NCBI GenBank assembly: GCA_014799505.1
Contig: JAAVHV010000010.1
Span: 30,559-85,046 of the forward strand
Length of the DNA: 54,488 bases
Reading direction: 5' to 3'
From: Clostridiales bacterium
Lineage (GTDB): Bacteria; Bacillota; Clostridia; Oscillospirales; Oscillospiraceae
Notes under the pieces: generated by a model
Databases searched by the model: none
Told to the model about the DNA's origin: nothing
Seen by the model: only the letters and a program-made list of their open reading frames with translations
Part shown: positions 41,820 through 49,647 of the stretch, piece after piece
Layout: each line of letters opens with the position of its first letter
Numbering within the stretch: the first letter of the stretch is position 1
Position numbers and translations under genes: made by a program

Positions 41820-42434
41820 TTAGTCCTTCTTTCCGGGGATGGTGAGGGTGTCCCGGGCGCACAGGGCGTCCAGGTCGTCGGGGGCGGCGGCGGGCAGGCG
41901 CAGGGCGGCCCCGCAGCGGGCGCACACCAGGTCGATGGTGGAGTAGCCCACCTTGACGCCGTAGTCCGTGGAGCCGCAGGCGCAGCTCACGCCGCCGCGG
42001 GCGGCGATGTCCTTGAGTTCAGCCAGCGCCTCGCCCATGACCACCTCATTCAAAAAGGCGCCCCGGCTTTCGGTCTGGTCGTCCAGGCGGAGCTTGTCCA
42101 CGGCGGCCTCCAGCTTTTCCATGGCGCGGAACACCTGATCCTCCTCGCCCACATAGCAGTAGCCCAGCCCGGACGCGGGGCAGGACAGGGCCAGCAGCTT
42201 TTGGCGGAGCAGGGCGTCGTTGGCGCACACGGCGGTGTGGTCCTTGGCGCAAAACAGGCAGGGCACGGTGATCTCGCAGCGGTCGCCCTTCTGGCGAAAG
42301 GACAGCTCCGACTTGCCGCAGGGGCAGGGCAGTACGCTGTCCCCGGCGGCGAGCTGGAAGGCGGAGCGCTGGGCGATGACCGCGTTTCCGCAGACGGGGC
42401 AGATATATCCGATGGAGCGGGTTTCCTCTGGCAT
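41820..42434 (-). CDS. zinc-ribbon hypothetical protein (CpXC-like)
   Basis: 204 residues. Cys pairs at YICPVCGNA, LPCPCGKSE, VPCLFCAKD, SCACGSTD and LVCARCGAAL suggest two or three zinc ribbons, the first close to the CpXC type. The middle is helical (VFRAMEKLEAAVDKLRLDD). No catalytic motif seen. Start ATG 42434 (weak GGAATCGGCC upstream). It is coupled to the thioesterase gene by a three-base gap; a link between them is unknown. Confidence 0.7.
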   Translation of the reverse strand: MPEETRSIGYICPVCGNAVIAQRSAFQLAAGDSVLPCPCGKSELSFRQKGDRCEITVPCLFCAKDHTAVCANDALLRQKLLALSCPASGLGYCYVGEEDQVFRAMEKLEAAVDKLRLDDQTESRGAFLNEVVMGEALAELKDIAARGGVSCACGSTDYGVKVGYSTIDLVCARCGAALRLPAAAPDDLDALCARDTLTIPGKKD

Positions 42435-42461
42435 GGCCGATTCCTCACAATCTATGTTATG

Positions 42462-42492
42462 TTTCGCTCCCGCCCAACGGGCGGGAGCGAAA
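42462..42492. repeat. perfect 14-bp-arm palindrome in a divergent gap
   Basis: TTTCGCTCCCGCCC, AAC, GGGCGGGAGCGAAA. It sits upstream of both the zinc-ribbon gene and spoVAD, so it is not a terminator for either of them. Confidence 0.75.
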
Positions 42493-42632
42493 TCAGCGCC
42501 ACATATTATATCACCGTCCTTTCCGTTTTTCCAGTGACAAAGCGATTTTTGTTGTCAAATCTTTCCGGGCGCATGGATTGGCGCTTTTTGTGCAAACTAA
42601 GGGAAACCATCCCAAAGGAGTTTGTCCACACT

Positions 42633-43649
42633 ATGGAAAATCAAAAGCTGGGGCGGCAGACCTTCCAGCCGGGGTCGCCCCCCGTTATCATCGGCCACGG
42701 CTCCGCCGCCGGCAAAAAAGAGACTGAAGGCCCCCTGGGGCGGCATTTCGACCACACCAGCAAGGATGACACCTTCGGCTGCGAGACCTGGGAGAAATCC
42801 GAGTCGGCCATGCAGCAGCTTGCCCTGGATTCAGCGCTGAAGCGGGCGGGGCTGCACACGCCGGATCTGGATCTGATGCTGGCGGGGGATCTTCTGAATC
42901 AGTGCATCGGCTCAGGCTATGCCGCCCGCACCGCCGCCGTGCCCTTTTTCGGCCTGTACGGGGCCTGCTCCACCATGGGGGAGAGCCTGGCGCTGGCCAC
43001 ATTGCTGCTCAGCGGCGGACACGGCAAATACGCCGCCGCCGTCACATCTTCCCACTTCTGCTCGGCGGAGCGGCAGTACCGCACGCCCCTGGAGTACGGC
43101 AGCCAGCGCACCCCCACCGCCCAGTGGACGGCCACCGCCGCCGGGGCGGTCATTGTGACCAACGACGTCCGGCCCGGCCCCCGGGTGGCCCGGGTGACGG
43201 TGGGCAAGGTGGTGGACAAGGGCATCAAGGACGCAAACAACATGGGCGCGGCCATGGCTCCCGCCGCCTACGAGACGCTGAAGGCCCACTTTGAGGACAC
43301 CGGCCTGGAGCCCGGTTATTACGACCTGATCGTCACCGGCGACCTGGGTCAGCTGGGCCACGAGATCGTGTCCGACTTCTTTTCCAAGGACGGCGTGCCC
43401 CTATCAAATTACAACGACTGCGGCCTGCTGCTCTTTGACCGGCAGGAGCAGGACGTCCACGCCGGGGCGTCGGGGTGCGGGTGCTCGGCGTCGGTGCTGT
43501 GCGGCTATCTGCTGCCGGGGCTGCTGGCGGGGCGGTGGAACCGCGTCCTGTTCTGCCCCACCGGGGCGCTCCACTCCCCCACCGCCACCATGCAGGGGGA
43601 GTCCATCCCCGGCATCTGCCACGCCATCGCGCTGGAAGGAGGAAAATGA
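42633..43649 (+). CDS. spoVAD: stage V sporulation protein AD
   Basis: 338 residues, thiolase-like fold. GKLGRQTF-type opening (KLGRQTFQPGSPPVIIGHGSA), FGCETWEKSESAMQ, LAGDLLNQCIGSGYAAR, GLYGACSTMGESLALA and DLIVTGDLGQLGHEIV are SpoVAD signatures. The protein binds dipicolinic acid for loading into the forespore. ATG at 42633 follows AAAGGAGTTTGTCCACACT; the open frame extends far upstream but only through the antisense of the thioesterase region. Next gene is spoVAE; spoVAC is not adjacent. Confidence 0.95.
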   Translation: MENQKLGRQTFQPGSPPVIIGHGSAAGKKETEGPLGRHFDHTSKDDTFGCETWEKSESAMQQLALDSALKRAGLHTPDLDLMLAGDLLNQCIGSGYAARTAAVPFFGLYGACSTMGESLALATLLLSGGHGKYAAAVTSSHFCSAERQYRTPLEYGSQRTPTAQWTATAAGAVIVTNDVRPGPRVARVTVGKVVDKGIKDANNMGAAMAPAAYETLKAHFEDTGLEPGYYDLIVTGDLGQLGHEIVSDFFSKDGVPLSNYNDCGLLLFDRQEQDVHAGASGCGCSASVLCGYLLPGLLAGRWNRVLFCPTGALHSPTATMQGESIPGICHAIALEGGK

Positions 43650-44005
43650 TGGACTATCTGAAAGCGTTTGTGGTGGGAGGGCTGTTCTGCATCATCGGCC
43701 AGCTCCTCATCGACAAGACCAAGCTCACCCCCGCCCGCATCCTGGTGGCCTATGTGGTGTCCGGGGTGATCCTGGGGGCCGTGGGTGTGTATAAGCCCCT
43801 GGCCGAGTGGGCTGGGGCGGGGGCCACGGTGCCCCTCACTGGCTTCGGCTACAGCCTGGCGAAAGGGGTCAAGAAGGCGGTGGCGGAGAAGGGCCTGCTG
43901 GGCGCGATCACCGGCGGCGTTACCAGCACCGCAGGGGGTATCGCTGCCGCCATCTTCCTGGGTGTGGTGGTGGCCTTTATCTTCAAACCAAAACCGAAGA
44001 GCTGA
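43646..44005 (+). CDS. spoVAE: stage V sporulation protein AE (SpoVAEb type)
   Basis: 119 residues with about four membrane segments. FVVGGLFCIIGQLLIDKT, SGVILGAVGVYKPLAEWAG, GATVPLTGFGYSLAKG and GGVTSTAGGIAAAIFLGVV are typical. Two tandem ATG codons (43646 and 43649); the first overlaps the spoVAD stop and GGAAGGAGGAAA lies just upstream. Part of the dipicolinic acid channel in spores. Confidence 0.93.
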   Translation: MMDYLKAFVVGGLFCIIGQLLIDKTKLTPARILVAYVVSGVILGAVGVYKPLAEWAGAGATVPLTGFGYSLAKGVKKAVAEKGLLGAITGGVTSTAGGIAAAIFLGVVVAFIFKPKPKS

Positions 44006-44044
44006 AAAAGCGTCCCCGGCAGGAAACGCCGGGGGCGCTTTTTT
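44005..44044 (+). terminator. terminator of spoVAD-spoVAE
   Basis: AAAAAGCGTCCCCGGC pairs with GCCGGGGGCGCTTTTT (one G-T pair), followed by T. Confidence 0.85.
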
Positions 44045-44131
44045 CGGAAAGGGCTTCCACTTTTGCCTCAGATGTACTATAATGTCGGGAAATGCCCCGC
44101 AAAACGCGGCGGCGGACATAAGGAGGCTATC

Positions 44132-44605
44132 ATGGCAATCGAACGGGTGAGAGAATATTTCAAGCAATACGGCATGGCGGACCGCGTGCGGGAATTCGAC
44201 GTATCCAGCGCCACGGTGGAGCTGGCGGCCCAGGCGCTGAACTGCGAGCCCTGCCGGATCGCAAAGACGCTGTCCTTCCTGGTGGACGGCCGCGCCATCC
44301 TGATCGTCGCGGCGGGCGACGCCAAGGTCGACAACCCCAAATACAAGGCCCAATTCGGAACAAAGGCGAAAATGCTGGCCCCCGACGAGGTGGAGACGCT
44401 GGTGGGCCACGGGGTGGGCGGCGTGTGCCCCTTCGGGATCAACGAGGGCGTGACGGTCTATCTCGACGAGTCGCTGAAGCGGTTTGAGACGGTGTTCCCC
44501 GCCTGCGGCAGCTCCAACAGCGCCATCGAGCTGTCCATCCCGGAGCTGGAGCGGTATTCCGGCTATGCGTCCTGGCTGGACGTGTGCAAGGGCTGGAGGG
44601 AATGA
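44132..44605 (+). CDS. YbaK/EbsC-family aminoacyl-tRNA deacylase
   Basis: 157 residues. IAKTLSFLVDG holds the Lys of the YbaK active site, and HGVGGVCPFGI and CGSSNSAIELSIPEL are the GxxxPxG-type loop and C-terminal motif. It hydrolyses mischarged tRNA, usually Cys-tRNA-Pro or Ala-tRNA-Pro. ATG 44132 has ATAAGGAGGCTATC upstream. Single gene between two terminators. Confidence 0.88.
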   Translation: MAIERVREYFKQYGMADRVREFDVSSATVELAAQALNCEPCRIAKTLSFLVDGRAILIVAAGDAKVDNPKYKAQFGTKAKMLAPDEVETLVGHGVGGVCPFGINEGVTVYLDESLKRFETVFPACGSSNSAIELSIPELERYSGYASWLDVCKGWRE

Positions 44606-44621
44606 CGCCGTCTCCCGCACC

Positions 44622-44666
44622 AAATAAGCGCAGGCCCCCGGCTTTGCCGGGGGCCTGCGCTTATTT
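44622..44666. terminator. two-way terminator with perfect 21-bp stem
   Basis: Arms 44622-44642 and 44646-44666 are perfect complements with a TTT loop and A/T-rich ends on both sides. It serves the deacylase gene and the converging HPr gene. Confidence 0.85.
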
Positions 44667-44668
44667 GT

Positions 44669-44929
44669 TTACAGGTTCTCCTTGAAGAACTGCTCCATGG
44701 CGGCGGCGTTGGCGTCCTCGTTTCCGCCCTCGATGGTGACGGTGACGGTCTCGCCCTGCTTAATGCCCAGCCCCATGAGGGCCATGAGCTTGACGGCCAC
44801 GGCGGACTTGCCGTCGGCCTTGGCGATGGTGATGGTGCTGTCCAGCGCCTTGGCGGCCTTGACCAGCAGGCCGGCGGGACGGGCGTGGATGCCCACGGGG
44901 TCGGTGATGGTGTAGGTGAACTGCTTCAT
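44669..44929 (-). CDS. HPr-family phosphocarrier protein lacking the regulatory Ser
   Basis: 86 residues. GIHARPAGLLVK carries the phospho-acceptor His15, as needed for PTS phosphotransfer. The region equivalent to the HPr-kinase site (Ser46 in B. subtilis, LKSIMG) reads VKLMALMGLGIKQG, with Lys47 in place of Ser. ATG 44929 follows AAAGGACGATCCACC; an ATG six codons upstream lacks a ribosome site. Single-gene unit. Confidence 0.9.
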   Translation of the reverse strand: MKQFTYTITDPVGIHARPAGLLVKAAKALDSTITIAKADGKSAVAVKLMALMGLGIKQGETVTVTIEGGNEDANAAAMEQFFKENL

Positions 44930-45000
44930 GGTGGATCGTCCTTTCATTTTGTTGAGATTGCCCTGCTGCGGGGCGTTTTGAGTACCAGCTTCTGTAGCAT

Positions 45001-45029
45001 ATCATAACATCTCCGGGTGGGGATATGCA
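45001..45029 (-). promoter_or_regulatory. candidate promoter of the HPr gene
   Basis: On the minus strand TTGCAT (45029-45024), 17 bases, TATGAT (45006-45001). Confidence 0.5.
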
Positions 45030-45082
45030 AGCCCCTCAAGGGATTTTTTTCCGTTGGACGCGAGAATATTCAGCGGGAACGC

Positions 45083-45670
45083 CTATTTTCTGCCCGATAG
45101 GGCGAAGCCCAGCACCGTGCCGCACAGCCCGCCGATGATGTGGGTGAGCTGGGAGATGTTGTCCCGCACGAAAATGGCGTCCCACAGCTCGCCGCCCAGG
45201 TAGAAGATGGCCACCAGGATCAGCGTGGTGGGGATGGTGCCGTTGCGCACCCCGCCGAAGGAGGACAGCAGGATCATCATGAACACAATGCCGGAAGCGC
45301 CCAACAAGGCGGTGCCGGGGAAGAAGACAAACTGAACCAGCCCGGACACCAGCGCGGTGAACAGGATGGCCCACAGCACGTTCCAGCTGCCGAAGCGGTC
45401 CTCCAGGTTGGGGCCCAGCACCAGGATCAGCACCATGTTGCCGATGTAGTGGGGGTAGCCGCTGTGGCCCAGCACATGGCCGAAGAAGCGGAACCAGGCC
45501 AGCGGGTCGGCCAGGGAGCATCGATAGATGGAGAACAGATTGGCGTTGGCCCAGCCGTTGGTGAAGTGGTTGGCCACCAGAGCGATGAGCGAGATCAGCG
45601 CGAAGGTGAGTGCCACGGGGGCGTTGTAGGAGATTTTCAGCGTGGGGCGGTTCATATCGTTGCGGGCCAT
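45083..45670 (-). CDS. rhomboid-family intramembrane protease
   Basis: 195 residues, six membrane segments. HSGYPHYIGNMVLILVLGP is the H-x-x-x-N-M motif of helix 2, LLGASGIVFMMIL has the catalytic Ser in GASG, and THIIGGLCGTVLG has the catalytic His. It cleaves within membrane segments of other proteins; substrates unknown. Start ATG at 45670 follows an AGGTGACC stretch. Single gene. Confidence 0.85.
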   Translation of the reverse strand: MARNDMNRPTLKISYNAPVALTFALISLIALVANHFTNGWANANLFSIYRCSLADPLAWFRFFGHVLGHSGYPHYIGNMVLILVLGPNLEDRFGSWNVLWAILFTALVSGLVQFVFFPGTALLGASGIVFMMILLSSFGGVRNGTIPTTLILVAIFYLGGELWDAIFVRDNISQLTHIIGGLCGTVLGFALSGRK

Positions 45671-45685
45671 AAGCGGTCACCTCGG

Positions 45686-45725
45686 TAAAAAAATACTGCC
45701 AGCCATGGAGGCGGCTGGCAGTATT
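45686..45725 (-). terminator. terminator of the sigma/anti-sigma operon
   Basis: AATACTGCCAGCC pairs with GGCTGGCAGTATT (45692-45725); on the minus strand a T run follows. Confidence 0.75.
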
Positions 45726-45786
45726 ATAACCGATTTGATTGGAAAATGGAAGGAAAATTTATTGCGGCGGCGGGCCGGCCGCCTGG

Positions 45787-46842
45787 TCAGGGGGCAGGAG
45801 GCACGCTGGGCTCCGCCACGGCGGCTGAGCCGTCCGCGGGAACGGGGGTGGGCTCGGCCTCCTCCGCGTTTGGCTCCACCCGCGCGCCGCCGGGGACGGG
45901 CTCCACGGCGGGCGCCGCAAGGGCGGGTTCTTTTGCCGGCCCATCGGTGGGGATAATATGGCGGTCGGTAAACACCTGGATGAAGATGGCGTCCCCCTCC
46001 GGGTCGAGCTCGGCCAGGGCGGCCAGCAGCTCGTCGCCGGGTACCGCGAAGATGTCCAGCTCAACGCGGTTGGTCATCTCATTGGCATCAATCACGCTGG
46101 GGAGCCAGCCGTATTGGTCAAACAGGGCACCAACCTCATCCTTCAGATCCTCCAGATAGGCGAGGGAGTACTTCACGGTGCGGAACAGTATTTCCCCTGT
46201 GCCGCCGCACCACTCTCTGATCTGCGCCTCCAGTCCCGGGGTGTGGAAGCTGTCCACGATGGCCACCGTCAGGTGTTCCCCGTCCAGCCAGATGCCGCCC
46301 CACCAGTCCGGGTACAAGTCCCAGTTCCATCCGCCGATCCCTAGGCTTTGCAGCAGCCGGTCAGCCTGCGCCGACGCCTCCTCCTGAACGGAGACCTCTG
46401 AGTGCGCCGAGTCGGCGGTTCCCGCGTCCTCCCCGCCCACATAGGCCCCGCTGGTGACGACGTCTTTGCTAGCGGGTTCCGGCATCGGGGCCAGCCCCGC
46501 TGTTCCTCCCGCTGGGATGTACGTGTCTCCCACGGTGGTCTTGATAGTCACCCCGCCCTCCACCAGGGTGTATTCATGCAGGCCGGGGCGCTGGATCAGT
46601 ACCTCGTCGGGCGCTTGGGACGCTTCGGGAACATCCCCCAAAGCGGCGTTGGAGTCGGGGCCGGGACTCTGGGGCCGGAACGCCCGGTAGGCCGGGTACG
46701 CCGCCACGATGAGCGCCGCGCAGGCGGCGCAGACCGCCCAGGTTTGCCACCGGAACCGGGGCCGTATTACATTGTCATCCGCCGCCAGCACGTAATCCTC
46801 GCTGACCTCGCCGATGATATTCAAAAGCTCATAATTTGTCAT
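45787..46842 (-). CDS. anti-sigma-factor-like membrane protein, partner of the first ECF sigma
   Basis: 351 residues. The cytoplasmic part about 1-33 (MTNYELLNIIGEVSEDYVLAAD) may bind sigma, followed by one membrane segment at about 34-50 (TWAVCAACAALIVAAYPAY). The rest is outside: Pro/Glu-rich linker and a domain with GGWNWDLYPDWWGGIWL and EAQIREWCGG, ending in a Pro/Ala/Glu-rich tail. Start ATG 46842 overlaps the sigma gene stop (ATGA). No zinc-binding HxxxCxxC motif, so it is not the classical type. Confidence 0.75.
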   Translation of the reverse strand: MTNYELLNIIGEVSEDYVLAADDNVIRPRFRWQTWAVCAACAALIVAAYPAYRAFRPQSPGPDSNAALGDVPEASQAPDEVLIQRPGLHEYTLVEGGVTIKTTVGDTYIPAGGTAGLAPMPEPASKDVVTSGAYVGGEDAGTADSAHSEVSVQEEASAQADRLLQSLGIGGWNWDLYPDWWGGIWLDGEHLTVAIVDSFHTPGLEAQIREWCGGTGEILFRTVKYSLAYLEDLKDEVGALFDQYGWLPSVIDANEMTNRVELDIFAVPGDELLAALAELDPEGDAIFIQVFTDRHIIPTDGPAKEPALAAPAVEPVPGGARVEPNAEEAEPTPVPADGSAAVAEPSVPPAP

Positions 46843-47399
46843 ACTTCAAATCCCTCCTGTTGAAGATGGACGCGCAGCTTCTGCCTCAGCCGGTGGAGCG
46901 TGGTGGTCACGTGGGTGCGGCTCATGCGGAAGCGTTTTGCAAGCTGTTCCACGCCGTCTAAGTACCAGTACCGCCGCAGGAACAGGTTCCGATCCCGCTC
47001 GGGGAGGGCGGCAAGGAAACCGTCCAGCGCCGCCCGGAATGCCTGCCGGTCCAGCGCGCCCTCCGGGGTGTCGGCTCCGGACACCACCTCGCTCAGCTCG
47101 TCCAGGGCGAGCTGGACCTGCCCGCCGCCCCGCTTCTGGGCGGTCTCCGCCCGCCGGGCGCTGAGGGCCAGGTTGCGCGCGATCCGCCCCGCGTAGCTCT
47201 TCAGCGAGCGGGGCCGCTGGGGCGGGATGGACTGCCAGCACTTCAGCCAGGTGTCGTTGACGCACTCCTCCGCCGCCCCCTGGTCGCCCAGGATGCCCCG
47301 GGCGATGGCCGCGCAGTATGCCCCATATTCCCGGCCGGCGGCCTCGATGGCGCCCTCGTCCCGGGCAAAAAACAGCGCGATGATCTTGTTGTCGTCCAT
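46839..47399 (-). CDS. ECF-type RNA polymerase sigma factor (first pair)
   Basis: 186 residues. Region 2: AAEECVNDTWLKCWQSIPP and RSLKSYAGRIARNLA. Region 4: LPERDRNLFLRRYWYLDGVEQLAKRF and the helix-turn-helix RMSRTHVTTTLHRLRQKLR. Start ATG 47399 has TTAGGAGTGATCA upstream. Translationally coupled to its anti-sigma. A paralogous pair lies at 52530-53896. Confidence 0.9.
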   Translation of the reverse strand: MDDNKIIALFFARDEGAIEAAGREYGAYCAAIARGILGDQGAAEECVNDTWLKCWQSIPPQRPRSLKSYAGRIARNLALSARRAETAQKRGGGQVQLALDELSEVVSGADTPEGALDRQAFRAALDGFLAALPERDRNLFLRRYWYLDGVEQLAKRFRMSRTHVTTTLHRLRQKLRVHLQQEGFEV

Positions 47400-47430
47400 G
47401 ATTGATCACTCCTAAGAAAGGCCCTTTCAC

Positions 47431-47465
47431 CTATACAAGACGCGCTTTGGAGGAAAATGTCACAG
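47431..47465 (-). promoter_or_regulatory. candidate ECF autoregulatory promoter (first pair)
   Basis: On the minus strand TGTGACA (47465-47459), 18 bases, TCTTGTATAG (47440-47431). The spacing and -10 resemble those upstream of the other ECF gene. Confidence 0.4.
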
Positions 47466-47474
47466 GAGGGACGG

Positions 47475-47500
47475 AAAAAGTCCGGGGAAACTCCCCGGAC
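47475..47500 (-). terminator. terminator of the DUF6440-like gene
   Basis: GTCCGGGGA / TCCCCGGAC stem, followed on the minus strand by TTTTTCC. Confidence 0.75.
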
Positions 47501-47505
47501 TTGTT

Positions 47506-47688
47506 TCACACGTCCCAGATGACGGGCCCGCCCTCCCTGTCCACCAGGGGGCACAGCCCGGCGCCGTTGCCGGAGCAGACAAGCAGATACTGCACCCCGG
47601 TGGCGGTGTCCATCAGCACCACGCACTGGGGCTTGGTGAGACCGTTGCCCTCCGAGAGGATTACTTGAAAACGCTCGTTCTTTGCCAT
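47506..47688 (-). CDS. small DUF6440-like protein
   Basis: 60 residues. FQVILSEGNGLTKPQCVVLMD, TATGVQYLLVCSGNGAGLCPL and DREGGPVIWD match the short beta-sheet proteins called DUF6440. The role is unknown. ATG 47688 follows AAGGATAACC. The upstream open frame (to 47820) lies in the neighbour's antisense and has no ribosome site. Single-domain cytoplasmic protein. Confidence 0.75.
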   Translation of the reverse strand: MAKNERFQVILSEGNGLTKPQCVVLMDTATGVQYLLVCSGNGAGLCPLVDREGGPVIWDV

Positions 47689-47690
47689 GG

Positions 47691-47873
47691 TTATCCTTCC
47701 TTTCTTATGTGGAGCCGTACGCCGGCAAACACAAACAGCGCCATCGCGATCATCATGATAACACCGCTGAGCCGCACTGTCCAGTCCGGCAGGGGAAAAA
47801 ATATCCTGCCCGCCGCCCACAGCATCACCGACAGGGCCAGCACGACGAGGCTGGCAAGCTGTAATTTTTTCAT
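47691..47873 (-). CDS. small two-segment membrane protein
   Basis: 60 residues. Two hydrophobic segments at about 5-22 (QLASLVVLALSVMLWAAG) and 30-54 (WTVRLSGVIMMIAMALFVFAG), ending in LHIRKEG. It overlaps the RluA stop by four bases (ATGA), and GAGGATATTTC is upstream, so it is coupled to rluA. Function unknown. Confidence 0.7.
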   Translation of the reverse strand: MKKLQLASLVVLALSVMLWAAGRIFFPLPDWTVRLSGVIMMIAMALFVFAGVRLHIRKEG

Positions 47874-48787
47874 GAAATATCCTCCTCTGGAATCAGCGCC
47901 GCCATATCGTCGGGCAGGGGCGCGGAAAAGGCAAGCCGCTCCCCCGTGATGGGGTGGACAAGCTCCAAATAGGCGGAGTGGAGGGCGGGGCGGGCGATCA
48001 GCGCCCGGTTTTCTGTCCCGTACAGGAAGTCCCCGGTGAGGGGACAGCCGATATGGGCCATGTGTACGCGGATCTGGTGGGTGCGGCCCGTCTCCAGCTC
48101 CAACTCCACCAGGGAGCGTGGGCCGCAGACCTGTACCACCCGGTAGTGGGTGCGGGCGGGCCTGCCGTCCGGCCGCACCTCCCGGGCCGTCAGCGAACCG
48201 TCCACCGGGCCGATGGGGGCATCCACCACCCCAACCGGCTCGGGGGGCGCGCCGTCACACACCGCCAGGTACACCCGCCGGAAATCCCCGGTGTGGAGCT
48301 GGTTTTTCAGCTTTTCCTGGGCGTGGGCGTGCTTGGCGACCACCACCAGCCCCGAGGTGCCCTTGTCCAGCCGGTGGACAGGGTGGAAGCCGGACGGGTC
48401 CCCGGCCTGCCGGTAGTGCCACATTAAATAATTGCCCAGGGTGTCGTCAAAGTGGCCGTGGCCGGGGTGGATCAGCACCCCGGAGGCTTTGTTGACCACG
48501 ACCAGGTCGGCGTCCTCGTACACGATGTCCAGCGGCCCCTCTGTGGGAACGACCCCGGACGTGGGGGATGGGTCTGTCAGGCGGACGGAAAGGGTTTGGC
48601 CCTCGCTCGCCCGGACGCGTACGTGTACCCGCACGCCGTCCAGGGTGATGCCGTCCTCCAGCCACTTGATCCGGCGCAGCACGGTGCCGGACAGCCCCAG
48701 CCGCCGGCGCAGGAGGGTGTTGACCTCCAGCCCCGCCAGCTCGGGGGTGATGATAAGCTCCAACCGGCGCGGCAGAAGCTGAGGCAT
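47870..48787 (-). CDS. RluA-family 23S/tRNA pseudouridine synthase
   Basis: 305 residues. N-terminal S4-like part (about 1-75: LLRRRLGLSGTVLRRIKWLED). The catalytic domain starts at IVYEDADLVVVNKASGVLIHP, with HPVHRLDKGTSGLVVVAK (catalytic Asp141). ELELETGRTHQIRVHMAHIG and GDFLYG follow. The family modifies U in rRNA or tRNA; the exact site cannot be told. ATG 48787 follows AGGGGAAGGAAGAAAGCTC. Confidence 0.92.
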   Translation of the reverse strand: MPQLLPRRLELIITPELAGLEVNTLLRRRLGLSGTVLRRIKWLEDGITLDGVRVHVRVRASEGQTLSVRLTDPSPTSGVVPTEGPLDIVYEDADLVVVNKASGVLIHPGHGHFDDTLGNYLMWHYRQAGDPSGFHPVHRLDKGTSGLVVVAKHAHAQEKLKNQLHTGDFRRVYLAVCDGAPPEPVGVVDAPIGPVDGSLTAREVRPDGRPARTHYRVVQVCGPRSLVELELETGRTHQIRVHMAHIGCPLTGDFLYGTENRALIARPALHSAYLELVHPITGERLAFSAPLPDDMAALIPEEDIS

Positions 48788-48810
48788 GAGCTTTCTTCCT
48801 TCCCCTGGAT

Positions 48811-48900
48811 TTATTTCTTGTTTTTGCGGTTCATCAGAACCGCGGCGCCGACGCAGCACAGCAAGATGGCGGCCACCGCCGCGATGGTTTCCATTTCCAT
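48811..48900 (-). CDS. 29-residue membrane microprotein
   Basis: MEMETIAAVAAILLCCVGAA then VLMNRKNKK: one hydrophobic helix with an acidic N-terminus and a basic tail. AAAGGGGGAGAATTGTC is an excellent ribosome site. It sits in a 128-base gap between rluA and the next membrane protein, on the same strand. Too small for family calls; possibly a regulator of a neighbouring membrane protein. Confidence 0.6.
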   Translation of the reverse strand: MEMETIAAVAAILLCCVGAAVLMNRKNKK

Positions 48901-48915
48901 GACAATTCTCCCCCT

Positions 48916-49377
48916 TTACAGCTTTTTGGACAGGTAGACGCTGGCCAGCAGCCAGGCCAGGGAATACACCACGATCACCGCGAAGATCGCCAGCGCGGCC
49001 TCCTGGCTCACCGCCACCAGCACGAACATGGAAGCGGCGGCGGCGAAGAAGGTGAAGAGCCCGGCGAACTGGAAGGCCATGGCGGTGATGGCCTTCTCCC
49101 GCTCATCCTGCTCCTGGATCTTGGCCTTTTTCCGGGCCTCCGGGTGGGTGAGCAGGTAGTGCGACCGCACGATCAGGAACACGGAGCCGATGGAGATGCC
49201 GCTGGCCCCGCCCAGGTAGAAGCCCCGGGCGTAGTCGGACAGCGTGCCGCTGCCGTCGATCAGCAGAAAATAGCAGACGATGCCCGTCAGCCCCACCGCC
49301 AGCAGGCCGAAGCCCATCAACCGGCGGCGGCGCAGGGAGCGGTCGTAATCCGAGGTGTCGAATAAACGCGTCAGCAT
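48916..49377 (-). CDS. membrane protein, four segments, function unknown
   Basis: 153 residues. N-terminal basic part (RLFDTSDYDRSLRRRRLMG) then segments at about 22-40, 55-70, 98-120 and 125-145. KKAKIQEQDEREKAIT in the middle loop is a motif shared by DUF2178/DUF3169-like membrane proteins often encoded with short Xre regulators. Start ATG 49377 follows GAGGAGGATTTGCCACC. Same-strand cluster with the gene at 49393 and the Xre gene. Confidence 0.7.
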   Translation of the reverse strand: MLTRLFDTSDYDRSLRRRRLMGFGLLAVGLTGIVCYFLLIDGSGTLSDYARGFYLGGASGISIGSVFLIVRSHYLLTHPEARKKAKIQEQDEREKAITAMAFQFAGLFTFFAAAASMFVLVAVSQEAALAIFAVIVVYSLAWLLASVYLSKKL

Positions 49378-49392
49378 GGTGGCAAATCCTCC

Positions 49393-49647
49393 TCAGTTGG
49401 CGTTTTCACGGCCCAGCAGCCGCAGCTTGAAGGCGTGGAAGCGGTCGAACATGGGCCGGGTCTTGGGGGAGCCGTACAGCAGGCCCACCAGGACGATGCC
49501 GCACCCCACGCCGGACAGGAAATGGGCGGCGGTGGCCACAGGGCCCTCCAGCTCCAGTACATTGCGGATAAAAACGCCGATCCACAGCAGAGTGATGCCG
49601 ATGGTAAAGGCGGGGTTCACATGAAAATTGCAGTTGTGCTTCATCAT
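49393..49647 (-). CDS. small membrane protein
   Basis: 84 residues with two hydrophobic segments (TIGITLLWIGVFIRNVLEL and VATAAHFLSGVGCGIVLVGLL). The start ATG 49647 overlaps the Xre gene stop by four bases (ATGA), and GAGGAGAA lies upstream. No family recognised. Likely one operon with the Xre regulator and the protein at 48916. Confidence 0.7.
   Translation of the reverse strand: MMKHNCNFHVNPAFTIGITLLWIGVFIRNVLELEGPVATAAHFLSGVGCGIVLVGLLYGSPKTRPMFDRFHAFKLRLLGRENAN

Noticed and set aside
41262-42632. A 450-codon extension of the spoVAD frame upstream
   Set aside because: It runs antisense through the thioesterase and zinc-ribbon genes; SpoVAD homology and the ribosome site begin at 42633.
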